Shown: in pieces, positions 7,112 to 15,180 of the stretch
Layout of the letters: the number at the start of each line of letters is the position of its first letter
Numbering within the stretch: the stretch's first letter is position 1
Position numbers and translations under genes: made by a program
Assembly: GCA_910579785.1 (NCBI GenBank)
Contig: CAJTVJ010000020.1
Span: 241-28,786 of the forward strand
From: an uncultured Christensenella sp.
Lineage (GTDB): Bacteria > Bacillota > Clostridia > Christensenellales > UBA3700
Length of the DNA stretch: 28,546 nt
Direction: 5' to 3'
Notes under the pieces: model-generated
The model's input: only the letters and a program-made list of their open reading frames with translations
Database searches by the model: none
Told to the model about the DNA's origin: nothing

Positions 7112-9349
7112 TCAAAGTCTGTCTTCAAGTTCAGAAACAACTTGTTTATAGACCTTGTCGACCTTGGTTATCTGCGTCTCGTCGCCAAACAAATTGAGCT
7201 GTTGAAGTCTGGTTACGTCGCTGCTGAGTTCTTCGTTGAGCAACTTCTTCAATGCTTCTTCTATCGTGCTCTTCTCAACTACGATATTCTTGATTTGAGT
7301 CTTAATGTCATTGTCATCTTCGTCTTTTTCATACTCAAACTTAACCGAATACTCGCTGATATAGTCCGTACCTTTAATATAGAAAGTCTTGTCTACCTCT
7401 TTGTTATCCTCAGTGACTTTCTCTACCTGCTCGCTTATACTGCCAAGCGTTTCGTCGACCGGCTTGCTTGCAAGCATTACTACGTGGATACCGAATTCAT
7501 TGACGATAAATGAAAGCTCGGCACCGCTCTCGGTGACCAACGTAAATACGTTGGCTTCAAGCTCGTCTTTACCCTTGCCGACTGACGACTTCATATTTTG
7601 CTTATATATCGTATATGCGCCGTTGCCTGATTTGAGAATCTCCGTCGTGCCTGCGTATACTACGGTTCCCGTCTCAGCGTTGTCTTTGCTGTAATCTTTG
7701 ATTGCGGTTGCGCCTACACCCGCGCTTGCCAAAGCTCTTGCAAGCACCGTGTATTCTTCAACATATGACGTCTCTTCGCCTTCGGGAGTCACTGCATATA
7801 CGTCGTTTTTGAACATACCGCTGTCGTCGTTGGCAAGATTCAACCAATCGTTGAAAGCTTCTTGCGCCGCATTTTGCTTGATGAGATATTTCTCAATATC
7901 GCTCATATTATTGTCATTAGCCCAATTCAAAGCTCTGTCTGTCTTTGCCTTTATGTCGTTTGCCATTGCGGCAAGCACTGTCATATAATTGACTGACGGA
8001 TTGGCATACACGTTTTCTTTATCCTTTATAGAAGCGTCTGTATAAGCGTCTTTGAGTTCGTCCTCGTCTGCGTCGTAATCAGGATTGGATACGTTGACTT
8101 CAATGCCGAGGCGAGCGAACACTTCAAACTGCATATCTTCATATTCGGCAGGAACTACGCCTGTGGCGAATATCTCGCGCAATACCTTGATAAAGTCCTC
8201 GCTGTGCGAATTGAGATTGGCAAGATTTGTTATAGCACTCTTCTGCGCGTCGGAGAATGAAAGCAAAAGACTCTTTACCTGCAAATAATCTTTGCTTGGT
8301 GCGGCATATGCAAAAGTCTTGTTGCCGACAGCAGTGTTGTATGCAGAACTGTCTTTATAACTCTCTATCGCGCTGTCAACAAGTCTTTTATATCTTGCGT
8401 CAAAATCGTCGTTGACTTCTTGAATTATCTTTTCGGTCTCTCCGATGTGATCCGTATATTTCTCAACGATATAACTCTGAATCTGCTGAACGAGGAAGTA
8501 TTCGTAATCTACGAATTGATCTTTCATTCTGTCTTCCAAAGTTTTGAGAGCGTTTCTCTTTATCTTCTTAGCTTCGTCGTCGCTCTCGTTTCTGATGATG
8601 GTATTGACGTACTTGGTGAAATAAGCATTCTCAATAGAAGAAGCATCCATATTCAATTCGTAAAGGTCTGCAAAATAGTTGACGACGTTCTCTTCCGTCT
8701 TTATCGACTCGTTGAGTTCATACTCGTCATCCTCTTCGCTGTTGGCGCTCTCCTTCTTTTCGCGAGCTGCCAAGAGGTCTTTGTCGTCTACTTTATCCTC
8801 ATCTTCTTCTCCGCTTGAAGTCTCGCCGTTGTTTTTGTCGGCTTCTTTTTCATTCTCTTCGATAAGACTTTGCCACTGCTCGTCCAAAGACTTATTGACA
8901 AGTTCGATACAGTGTCTCAACTCGTCGATTGTCACAAATGCTCTGTAAGCTGCAAGCATATTGTTGCGGTCTTTATTCTTAAAATCATTCCATGCGCCAA
9001 GAGAAGCGTATGCAAAATCCTGCGGTACAAGTTTGTTGTTATATACGTATTCCTGAGCATACAAAAGCAACAGTTTCTGTCTTGCCACCGAATTAAAACA
9101 ATACTCAACGATTTCGTCTGCCGTCCAGCCGTTTTGCATGAAATATGCTGCATATACGTTGACTTGCGTATTGACTTCTCCCTTAAATACTTCGGCTGTC
9201 AAAGTACTGCCGTCATTAGTCTTGTAGCTGACGTTGGCAACAACTTGGTGATAATCCCTGTCCTCATTCGTAGAAAAAAGAGAACAGCCCGTGAAGAACA
9301 TGGATATCAACACAACTGTAAGCGCCAACGCTACGATTTTCTTCTTCAT
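7112..9349 (-). CDS. Large lipoprotein, PrsA/SurA-like foldase candidate of the mfd cluster
   Basis: A 745-residue secreted lipoprotein. A KKK-containing signal peptide leads to the lipobox FTGC with the lipidated Cys at residue 22. The protein is largely helical and acidic, with a very acidic low-complexity stretch around residues 175-215 (SSGEEDEDKVDDKD). Near residues 610-625 the sequence ELSFIVNEFGIHVVML resembles the end of a parvulin peptidyl-prolyl isomerase domain (...GyHii.l). The N-terminal helices could be SurA/PrsA-like. No complete parvulin domain is obvious, so the foldase role rests on that motif plus context: a PrsA-type lipoprotein commonly follows mfd in Clostridia. GAGGAG six bases upstream favours the ATG at 9349 over a TTG two codons earlier. 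It is over twice the usual PrsA length (about 300 residues). Confidence 0.75.
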   Translation of the reverse strand: MKKKIVALALTVVLISMFFTGCSLFSTNEDRDYHQVVANVSYKTNDGSTLTAEVFKGEVNTQVNVYAAYFMQNGWTADEIVEYCFNSVARQKLLLLYAQEYVYNNKLVPQDFAYASLGAWNDFKNKDRNNMLAAYRAFVTIDELRHCIELVNKSLDEQWQSLIEENEKEADKNNGETSSGEEDEDKVDDKDLLAAREKKESANSEEDDEYELNESIKTEENVVNYFADLYELNMDASSIENAYFTKYVNTIIRNESDDEAKKIKRNALKTLEDRMKDQFVDYEYFLVQQIQSYIVEKYTDHIGETEKIIQEVNDDFDARYKRLVDSAIESYKDSSAYNTAVGNKTFAYAAPSKDYLQVKSLLLSFSDAQKSAITNLANLNSHSEDFIKVLREIFATGVVPAEYEDMQFEVFARLGIEVNVSNPDYDADEDELKDAYTDASIKDKENVYANPSVNYMTVLAAMANDIKAKTDRALNWANDNNMSDIEKYLIKQNAAQEAFNDWLNLANDDSGMFKNDVYAVTPEGEETSYVEEYTVLARALASAGVGATAIKDYSKDNAETGTVVYAGTTEILKSGNGAYTIYKQNMKSSVGKGKDELEANVFTLVTESGAELSFIVNEFGIHVVMLASKPVDETLGSISEQVEKVTEDNKEVDKTFYIKGTDYISEYSVKFEYEKDEDDNDIKTQIKNIVVEKSTIEEALKKLLNEELSSDVTRLQQLNLFGDETQITKVDKVYKQVVSELEDRL

Positions 9350-9438
9350 ATACAACTCCTCTATATAGGTATGTTATTATAATAAAATATTACGCATATT
9401 CTATTATACACAAACATTATTGGCTTGTAAACTTTTTA

Positions 9439-12400
9439 TCAAAAACTTTTGCCGCAATTTAGTAAAAATTTCTTAAATGCTTGCAGTTTTTCTCCGATAG
9501 GCCTCATTTTGCACTCAAAGAGCAACTTCGGGCAGTCTTCGTAAGTCAACTCGACTTCATCTTGCATCTGCAAGATTGAGCTCATTATCCTCTCGTTCTT
9601 ATAACATTCTCCGCTTGCAAATGTCATAGACGCGGTATTTTGCGTGATATCTATCTGCTTGACGCCAATCTCTGCCGCCAAGTTGCGGATAAGACTCATT
9701 TCAAAGAGATAGCGGCAGCACGTCGGCATAGGTCCAAACCCCTCTTCAACTCCGCGGATAAGGGCTTCAAGCTCACTCTCGCCGGTTATATCGAGAGCCT
9801 TGCGGTAAAGCCTCATTCTCATATCCTCGTCGGCGACGTATTCTTTGTCGATATATGCGCCGAAAGTCTGATTTATCTTAACCTCTGCCGCCTTGTTTTG
9901 ATATACGCCCTGCAATTCGTCGACAGTCTGTTTCAAAAGCTTGCAATACATATCGTAGCCGACCTTCTCGATATGACCGTGCTGTTCTTTGCCTAGTATG
10001 TTGCCTGCGCCGCGTATCTCCAAATCGCGCATAGCTATTTTAAAGCCGCTGCCCAGCTGAGTATAATCAAGAATTGCAGACAGCCTCTTGCTTGCGTCGG
10101 AAGTCAGCACGCAGTCGGGTTCGACAGTAAAATAAGTGTATGCGATACGGTTGCTTCTGCCCACGCGCCCTCTCAGCTGATACATCTGCGAAAGTCCCAA
10201 TCTGTTGGCGTCGCATACGATAAGCGTATTGGCGTCGGGGATGTCGATACCGTTTTCGATTATAGTAGTGCTGACAAGCACGTCGTATTCTTTTGAATAA
10301 AATCTGCCTATCTTGTCTTCAAGCTGCTGCGCGCTCATCTGACCGTGGGCAAAGTCAACTCTCGCCTCAGGCACAAGCGCCGATATCCTGCGAGTAAAGC
10401 TCTCAATGCCCTGCACTCTGTTGTAAAGTATAAAGACCTGTCCGCCTCTTGCAAGTTCTCTATTGACAGAATCGGTGATAAGTCCGTCGCTTAGTTCGCA
10501 TACGTAAGTCTGCACTGGCAGTCTGTCGAGCGGCGGAGTCTCCAACACACTTATGTCGCGTATGCCCGTCATAGCCATATTAAGCGTGCGCGGTATCGGC
10601 GTAGCCGACATAGTCAGCACGTTGACGTTGTTTTTGAGAAGTTTAAGTTTCTCCTTATGCTCGACTCCGAAGCGCTGTTCCTCGTCAAGCACGATAAGCC
10701 CGAGGTCGTGGAATTTGACGTCCTGCGACAGCATTCTGTGCGTACCCACCGCAAAGAGGCTCTTGCCTATCGCAAGTCTGTTGAGTGCGTCGTCTATCTC
10801 CTTTTGCGATTGCAGCCTGCTGATAAGTTCTACCTCTATGCCGAATTCTTTAAATCTCTCCACCGCCGTGTTGTAATGCTGACGGGCAAGTATAGTGGTA
10901 GGACACAATATCACCGCCTGCTTATTGTGGCATATCGTCTTGAATATCGCCCTCAACGCGACTTCCGTCTTGCCGTACCCAACGTCTCCGCAAAGAAGCC
11001 TGTCCATTATCACGCCCCTCTGCATATCCGACTTTATGTCGGCGACGGCTTTGACTTGGTCGTCTGTGGGAACATGCTCAAATGCGTCTTCAAATTCTTT
11101 TTGCAGATAATCGTCGTCGGAGTATTTATATCCCACCTTGTTCTGTCTTTTTGAATAAAGCTCCAAAAGGTTTATAGCCATCTGCTTTATAGAAGCCTTG
11201 ACGCTTTGTTTCAGTCTCTCGAATTCCTTGCCGCCGATAGCCGAAAGTCTAGGCTCTCTGTCGCTGCCGTTGTAGCCGCTGAGCCTGTCAAGTTTGTCGG
11301 TAGGAACGTAAAGTATCTCTTTATTTTTATATTCTACAACGACGTACTCGTTGGTGAGATTGCCCGTGGTGACGAATTTAGTACCGAGACATCTGCCTAT
11401 GCCGTGCACCTCATGCACGACGTAGTCGCCCACCTTAGGCATGGTAAATACTTGCGCCGCCTTCTTTTCTTTCTTTCGGCTGACGCGCGAAATATCCTCT
11501 CTGCCTATCACCGCGACCTTGGCTTTGGTATATACAAATCCATTGGATATCTCTCTTGTGAGTATGAAGATACCTGCACGTCTGCCGTCTATGTCGTTTG
11601 CGACGCTGCACCCCACTTCTTCATCCATCAAATTATTTCTCAGCGACTGCGCCGACGACTCGTCGCCCATACAGATCACGGTGGTGTATCCCGACTTGTC
11701 AAACGCCCTCAAATCATTGAACAATGCGTCGTAATGCACGGTATAGTTGCTCAAAGCGTGACACGACACGTTGATTATCTCCTGCGGAGAGAATATAGGA
11801 TTGGTGGAAGTGAGAAAACTGAACCCCACTTTCTGAACGCCGCCGAGTTTCTCCATCACGCCGTCGACGTCGAATATAGACTTGATATGTTCTTTGAGCG
11901 CGTCGCCCGTTTTAGCAAGCTCCCTTACTCTGCCGCAATGCTCTTTGACGTAAAGACTCAGTTGCTCGTGCGCCAGCCCGGGATCGTCGAATACCACCGC
12001 CGAATCATTGGGCAAAAAGTCGAATATACTGCACATGCTCTCCTTGACAAAAGGCAAAAGCCACTGCATTTGCTGAGTACATACGCTTGATACGCACATA
12101 TCGTTGAAAATCCCGTACGCCTTTTCCGCTATCTCAGACGGCAATCTGTCTATCGCACGCCGCGCTCTGTCAAGTCCGCCGTCAATGACTTTCTCGCTCA
12201 AAAGCAAGTCGTTGTCGGGCATAAGGTGGACTTCGTCAAGCTCTCTTATGCTCATAAGAGTGTCGGGCGCAAATTCCTTGATACTCTCCACTTCGTCGTC
12301 AAAAAAACTTATACGCACCGGCATATCCCTATGCGGCGGAAAAATGCTGATAATATCTCCGGCAACGCAGAAAGTACTCTTTTCGTCGACGCCCTCTTCT

Positions 12401-12897
12401 CGCGAATACCCCATCAGCGCAAGTCTGTCGATAAGCGAATACATGTCAAAGCTCTCGCCCTTTTTGATATTTACCACGCTTGCTTTGACGGCAGACTTTG
12501 TCGGCAGATATTGAGCGAGTGCCTGAGGAGAAATTATAAGACAGTCAAGCTTGTTTTGCGCAAGCTTAAAAAGCGCGTCAATGCGCTGGGAAAGTATCGT
12601 CTTTTGATAGGTCTTGCGGGATAAAAGTATCTCCTCATTGGCAGGCAGATACGCGACCTTTTCTCCGTAAAAGTCCTTGAATTTATTGAGAAGAGAAGCC
12701 GCTCTGAAAGAATCCTTGGCAACGAACAAAACGAATTTGTCAAGATGTGAAGATATGTGTATCTTTTCTCCTTCGCCTGCGGAAAAGACCATGACATCGC
12801 GCCCCTCCCGAACTTTGCTGTGCAGGTTGGTCAAGTCGTCGTCTAGATTATACAGTTGAAGAAGTTTATCTAAATTCATAATATTTTGCGAGGTCAT
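9439..12897 (-). CDS. mfd: Transcription-repair coupling factor Mfd
   Basis: At 1152 residues it has the full family length. The protein strips RNA polymerase stalled at DNA lesions and recruits UvrA. The order is: UvrB-like N-terminal region (about 1-350), RNA-polymerase-interacting CarD-like domain (about 487-555, VGDYVVHEVHGIGRC), SF2 helicase motor with Walker A GDVGYGKTE (637-645), DEEQ box (738-741), SATPIPRTL (764-772) and QLRGRVGR (907-914), and a C-terminal regulatory domain beginning near 1000. Two in-frame ATGs (12897 and 12879) are possible and neither has a clear Shine-Dalgarno site, so the start is uncertain by six codons. It follows pth by 41 bases and precedes the lipoprotein gene by 89 bases, a conserved Bacillota order. 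Confidence 0.98.
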   Translation of the reverse strand: MTSQNIMNLDKLLQLYNLDDDLTNLHSKVREGRDVMVFSAGEGEKIHISSHLDKFVLFVAKDSFRAASLLNKFKDFYGEKVAYLPANEEILLSRKTYQKTILSQRIDALFKLAQNKLDCLIISPQALAQYLPTKSAVKASVVNIKKGESFDMYSLIDRLALMGYSREEGVDEKSTFCVAGDIISIFPPHRDMPVRISFFDDEVESIKEFAPDTLMSIRELDEVHLMPDNDLLLSEKVIDGGLDRARRAIDRLPSEIAEKAYGIFNDMCVSSVCTQQMQWLLPFVKESMCSIFDFLPNDSAVVFDDPGLAHEQLSLYVKEHCGRVRELAKTGDALKEHIKSIFDVDGVMEKLGGVQKVGFSFLTSTNPIFSPQEIINVSCHALSNYTVHYDALFNDLRAFDKSGYTTVICMGDESSAQSLRNNLMDEEVGCSVANDIDGRRAGIFILTREISNGFVYTKAKVAVIGREDISRVSRKKEKKAAQVFTMPKVGDYVVHEVHGIGRCLGTKFVTTGNLTNEYVVVEYKNKEILYVPTDKLDRLSGYNGSDREPRLSAIGGKEFERLKQSVKASIKQMAINLLELYSKRQNKVGYKYSDDDYLQKEFEDAFEHVPTDDQVKAVADIKSDMQRGVIMDRLLCGDVGYGKTEVALRAIFKTICHNKQAVILCPTTILARQHYNTAVERFKEFGIEVELISRLQSQKEIDDALNRLAIGKSLFAVGTHRMLSQDVKFHDLGLIVLDEEQRFGVEHKEKLKLLKNNVNVLTMSATPIPRTLNMAMTGIRDISVLETPPLDRLPVQTYVCELSDGLITDSVNRELARGGQVFILYNRVQGIESFTRRISALVPEARVDFAHGQMSAQQLEDKIGRFYSKEYDVLVSTTIIENGIDIPDANTLIVCDANRLGLSQMYQLRGRVGRSNRIAYTYFTVEPDCVLTSDASKRLSAILDYTQLGSGFKIAMRDLEIRGAGNILGKEQHGHIEKVGYDMYCKLLKQTVDELQGVYQNKAAEVKINQTFGAYIDKEYVADEDMRMRLYRKALDITGESELEALIRGVEEGFGPMPTCCRYLFEMSLIRNLAAEIGVKQIDITQNTASMTFASGECYKNERIMSSILQMQDEVELTYEDCPKLLFECKMRPIGEKLQAFKKFLLNCGKSF

Positions 12898-12938
12898 ATA
12901 GACGTCGCTTTGCAGTTAAAATACGCCGCATGATTTTA

Positions 12939-13508
12939 TCAAGCGAGTTTGCCGTTGAGCTTTCGCATAAGCGCGTCGATATCCCTATCGACAATATATT
13001 GCCATATACCGTCGGCCACCTTGTCGAATACTTTATCCAATACGGCATGTTTTTCCTTTCCCACTTTGGAAAGCACGTAGTCTTTGAGGTCTCTGTTGCC
13101 TCTTTCGTCGCCCACGCCTATACGCACTCTCGGTATCGCCGTGGTGCCGCATTGCGCGACGATGTCTTTCATACCGTTGTGACTGCCGCCCGATCCCTCT
13201 TTGCGCACTCTGACATTGCCGAGCGGCAAGTCTATGTCGTCGTATATTATCAACACGCCCTCAAAAGGTATCTTATTGGAATTGGCAAGCATCTTGACGC
13301 TGACGCCCGACAAGTTCATATAAGTCTGAGGTTTTGCGATTATATGCTTTTCTCCGCCGATATACTGCACGCAGTACTCCGCCTCGCATCCCTTTTTGTC
13401 AAGCCTGGCACCCAGCTTATCAAGCAAGACGTCCACCGTCATAAAACCCATATTATGTACGGTGTCTTCATATTTCTTTCCCGGATTGCCAAGTCCCACT
13501 ATCAACAT
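12939..13508 (-). CDS. pth: Peptidyl-tRNA hydrolase
   Basis: A 189-residue enzyme of normal length that cleaves peptidyl-tRNA released from stalled ribosomes, recycling tRNA in the cytoplasm. It opens with the signature LIVGLGNPG. The catalytic His is H18 (HNMGF), followed by the substrate-binding YMNLSG and the block YDDIDLPLG ... GSGGSHNG. AGAGGT precedes the ATG. It sits between tadA (97 bases upstream) and mfd (41 bases downstream), all on the minus strand, and may share their transcript. Confidence 0.97.
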   Translation of the reverse strand: MLIVGLGNPGKKYEDTVHNMGFMTVDVLLDKLGARLDKKGCEAEYCVQYIGGEKHIIAKPQTYMNLSGVSVKMLANSNKIPFEGVLIIYDDIDLPLGNVRVRKEGSGGSHNGMKDIVAQCGTTAIPRVRIGVGDERGNRDLKDYVLSKVGKEKHAVLDKVFDKVADGIWQYIVDRDIDALMRKLNGKLA

Positions 13509-13605
13509 ACTTACCTCTTTCAGCCTTATACGGCATTGATATAAATCAAAGTTGCTTTGATATTAAATAACATTATCTGCTGAATGTCAAACGATTTGCA
13601 TACTT

Positions 13606-14082
13606 TTATTGCTTTTGCTTCTTTTCCTGCCTTTTCCGCTTGAAATATTCGCTGAGCAGCGCGCCGCACTCCTCTTGCAATATTCCTCCCTCTACGTACG
13701 GGCGGTGGTTGAATCTTGTGTCTTGCAGCAAATTATACAGACTGCCAACGCATCCTGCCTTGGGGTCGTATGCGCCAAAGTATACTCCGCGTATTCTAGA
13801 ATTGATAAGCGCGCCTGCGCACATTGCGCAAGGCTCCAACGTCACGAAGATGTCGCACTCATTCAAATGCCAATCGCCGACAGCCTTGCACGCACTGTCT
13901 ATCGCGACTATCTCCGCATGATAATTACTGCACGCCTTCTCCTCTTTGAGATTGTACGCGCTAGCTATTATCTTGCCGTCTTTGACGATGACTGCCCCGA
14001 TAGGCACCTCGTCATACTCCTCGCCTTTTAACGCGCATTTTATCGCGGCTTTCATATACTTTTGTTTTTCATCATCCGTCAT
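13606..14082 (-). CDS. tadA: tRNA-specific adenosine deaminase TadA
   Basis: A 158-residue cytidine/deoxycytidylate-deaminase-fold enzyme converting A34 to inosine in the anticodon of tRNA-Arg(ACG), needed to decode CGN codons. The zinc-site motifs are H55-A-E57 (NYHAEIVAI) and P84-C85-x2-C88 (EPCAMCAGA), and the conserved R-GVYFGAYDPKAG block follows. The C-terminus is strongly basic (KRKRQEKKQKQ). No Shine-Dalgarno sequence precedes the ATG at 14082. Instead an extended -10 ends only six bases before it, so translation may begin on a leaderless mRNA. A downstream ATG at codon 10 also lacks a ribosome site. Fold and function are firm; the start is somewhat uncertain. Confidence 0.96.
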   Translation of the reverse strand: MTDDEKQKYMKAAIKCALKGEEYDEVPIGAVIVKDGKIIASAYNLKEEKACSNYHAEIVAIDSACKAVGDWHLNECDIFVTLEPCAMCAGALINSRIRGVYFGAYDPKAGCVGSLYNLLQDTRFNHRPYVEGGILQEECGALLSEYFKRKRQEKKQKQ

Positions 14083-14088
14083 AATTAT

Positions 14089-14117
14089 ATTTTAGCATAA
14101 ATTGAGAGATTTGCCAA
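14089..14117 (-). promoter_or_regulatory. Promoter of tadA, positioned for a leaderless transcript
   Basis: On the minus strand TTGGCA (14112-14117), a 17-base spacer, and TAAAAT (14089-14094) with TG one base upstream form an extended -10 promoter. Six bases separate the -10 from the A of the tadA ATG, so the expected start of transcription is at or next to the start codon. Confidence 0.65.
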
Positions 14118-14226
14118 CAATTAAAAAAAAAATTACATATAACTCTTATCTTGACAAATACCGTACTCAAATAACTCAAACAACGACGTCTATCACAAAA
14201 CTCAACTCATTTGCATACTGTAAAGT

Positions 14227-15045
14227 ATGTATACCCTTGATAATTTACAAAACGACCTTGACATACTTGCCTCGCAAGGAGCGCAAGTATTCGACATCGG
14301 CTACACTCTTCTCGGCAGACCGATACCCTGCATATTCAAAGGCTCTAAGACGGGCGGACAGACGCTGCTGCATGCGTCCATACATGCGAGAGAATGGGTG
14401 ACGACGCCTCTTGTCATAGAGATGATGAAGAATTATGACGGACCTTACGGCGTATGGTGCGTGCCTATGGTGAATATCGACGGCGTATTGCTTGTCCAGC
14501 AAGGCGTAGGCTCCGTGCCCGACAAATATCTTCAAGACTTTCTGCTGGACGTCAACGGCGGCAGCTCAGACTTTTCGCTTTGGAAAGCCAATGCGCGCGC
14601 AGTAGACCTCAACGTCAACTTCAACGCCCGTTGGGGCGAGGGAGCGCAAAACGTATTCTCCCCTGCGCCGGCAAATTACGTCGGCACAAAACCCTTTTCC
14701 GAAGACGAAAATATCGCGCTGAGAAGTCTTACGGAAAGAGTAAAGCCCTCCGTCACGTTGAGCTATCATGCAAAGGGCGAAGTGATATACAAGGGCTTTG
14801 GTTGCGTAGACCCCAATATCCAATGCGCGCAGAGAATCTCCGACGCCACAGGATATCCGCTGTATGATTCATACGGCAGCGCGGGAGGATATAAAGATTG
14901 GTACGTAGCCACCTTTCAAAAACTCGGGCTTACGATAGAAGTCGGCGGCGATGACGTGCCGTATGACAAACTCATAGATTATCTACCGCAGATATATCAA
15001 CAAAACAAAGACGTATTGAATATTGCCACGCAATGCGCGCAATAG
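14227..15045 (+). CDS. M14-family zinc carboxypeptidase, probable murein-peptide peptidase
   Basis: The 272-residue protein has the M14 catalytic set: zinc ligands H53-x2-E56 (HAREW) and H181 (SYHAKGE), and catalytic Glu E238 (LTIEVGG). The motif usually written DLNRNF reads DLNVNF (127-132), so the Asn is kept but the substrate-carboxylate Arg is Val, which hints at a peptide with an unusual C-terminal group. Relatives of this size and layout cleave gamma-D-Glu-diaminopimelate bonds in cell-wall peptides; that role is inferred. There is no signal peptide, which fits recycling of imported peptides. No Shine-Dalgarno site is seen before the ATG, but the N-terminus aligns with the family start. 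It stands alone, divergent from tadA, and ends at a bidirectional terminator. Confidence 0.88.
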   Translation: MYTLDNLQNDLDILASQGAQVFDIGYTLLGRPIPCIFKGSKTGGQTLLHASIHAREWVTTPLVIEMMKNYDGPYGVWCVPMVNIDGVLLVQQGVGSVPDKYLQDFLLDVNGGSSDFSLWKANARAVDLNVNFNARWGEGAQNVFSPAPANYVGTKPFSEDENIALRSLTERVKPSVTLSYHAKGEVIYKGFGCVDPNIQCAQRISDATGYPLYDSYGSAGGYKDWYVATFQKLGLTIEVGGDDVPYDKLIDYLPQIYQQNKDVLNIATQCAQ

Positions 15046-15055
15046 CAATCGACAA

Positions 15056-15088
15056 AAAGACGGTCCGAAAGCTCGGACCGCCTTTTTT
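15056..15088. terminator. Bidirectional terminator between convergent genes
   Basis: An 8-bp stem (CGGTCCGA at 15061-15068 with TCGGACCG at 15073-15080, loop AAGC) is flanked by an A-rich run on the left and TTTTTT on the right. It can therefore stop transcription of the M14 gene from the left and of the ABC exporter genes from the right. Confidence 0.9.
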
Positions 15089-15180
15089 ATAAGGGGGAAC
15101 ATCGGTCATATACCGATAGAGAAAAAGGCTTTATTTTTCGTTTGCCGTATACTGCTCGGCAAAATTTATCGACGCGCAAG

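Noticed and set aside
11206..12090. A 294-codon open frame on the plus strand opposite mfd
   Set aside because: It lies fully antisense within a conserved Mfd sequence and has no family features.
14151..14180. TTGACA ahead of the M14 gene considered as its promoter
   Set aside because: The -35 is perfect but no acceptable -10 lies 16-18 bases downstream (best is TAACTC at 15).
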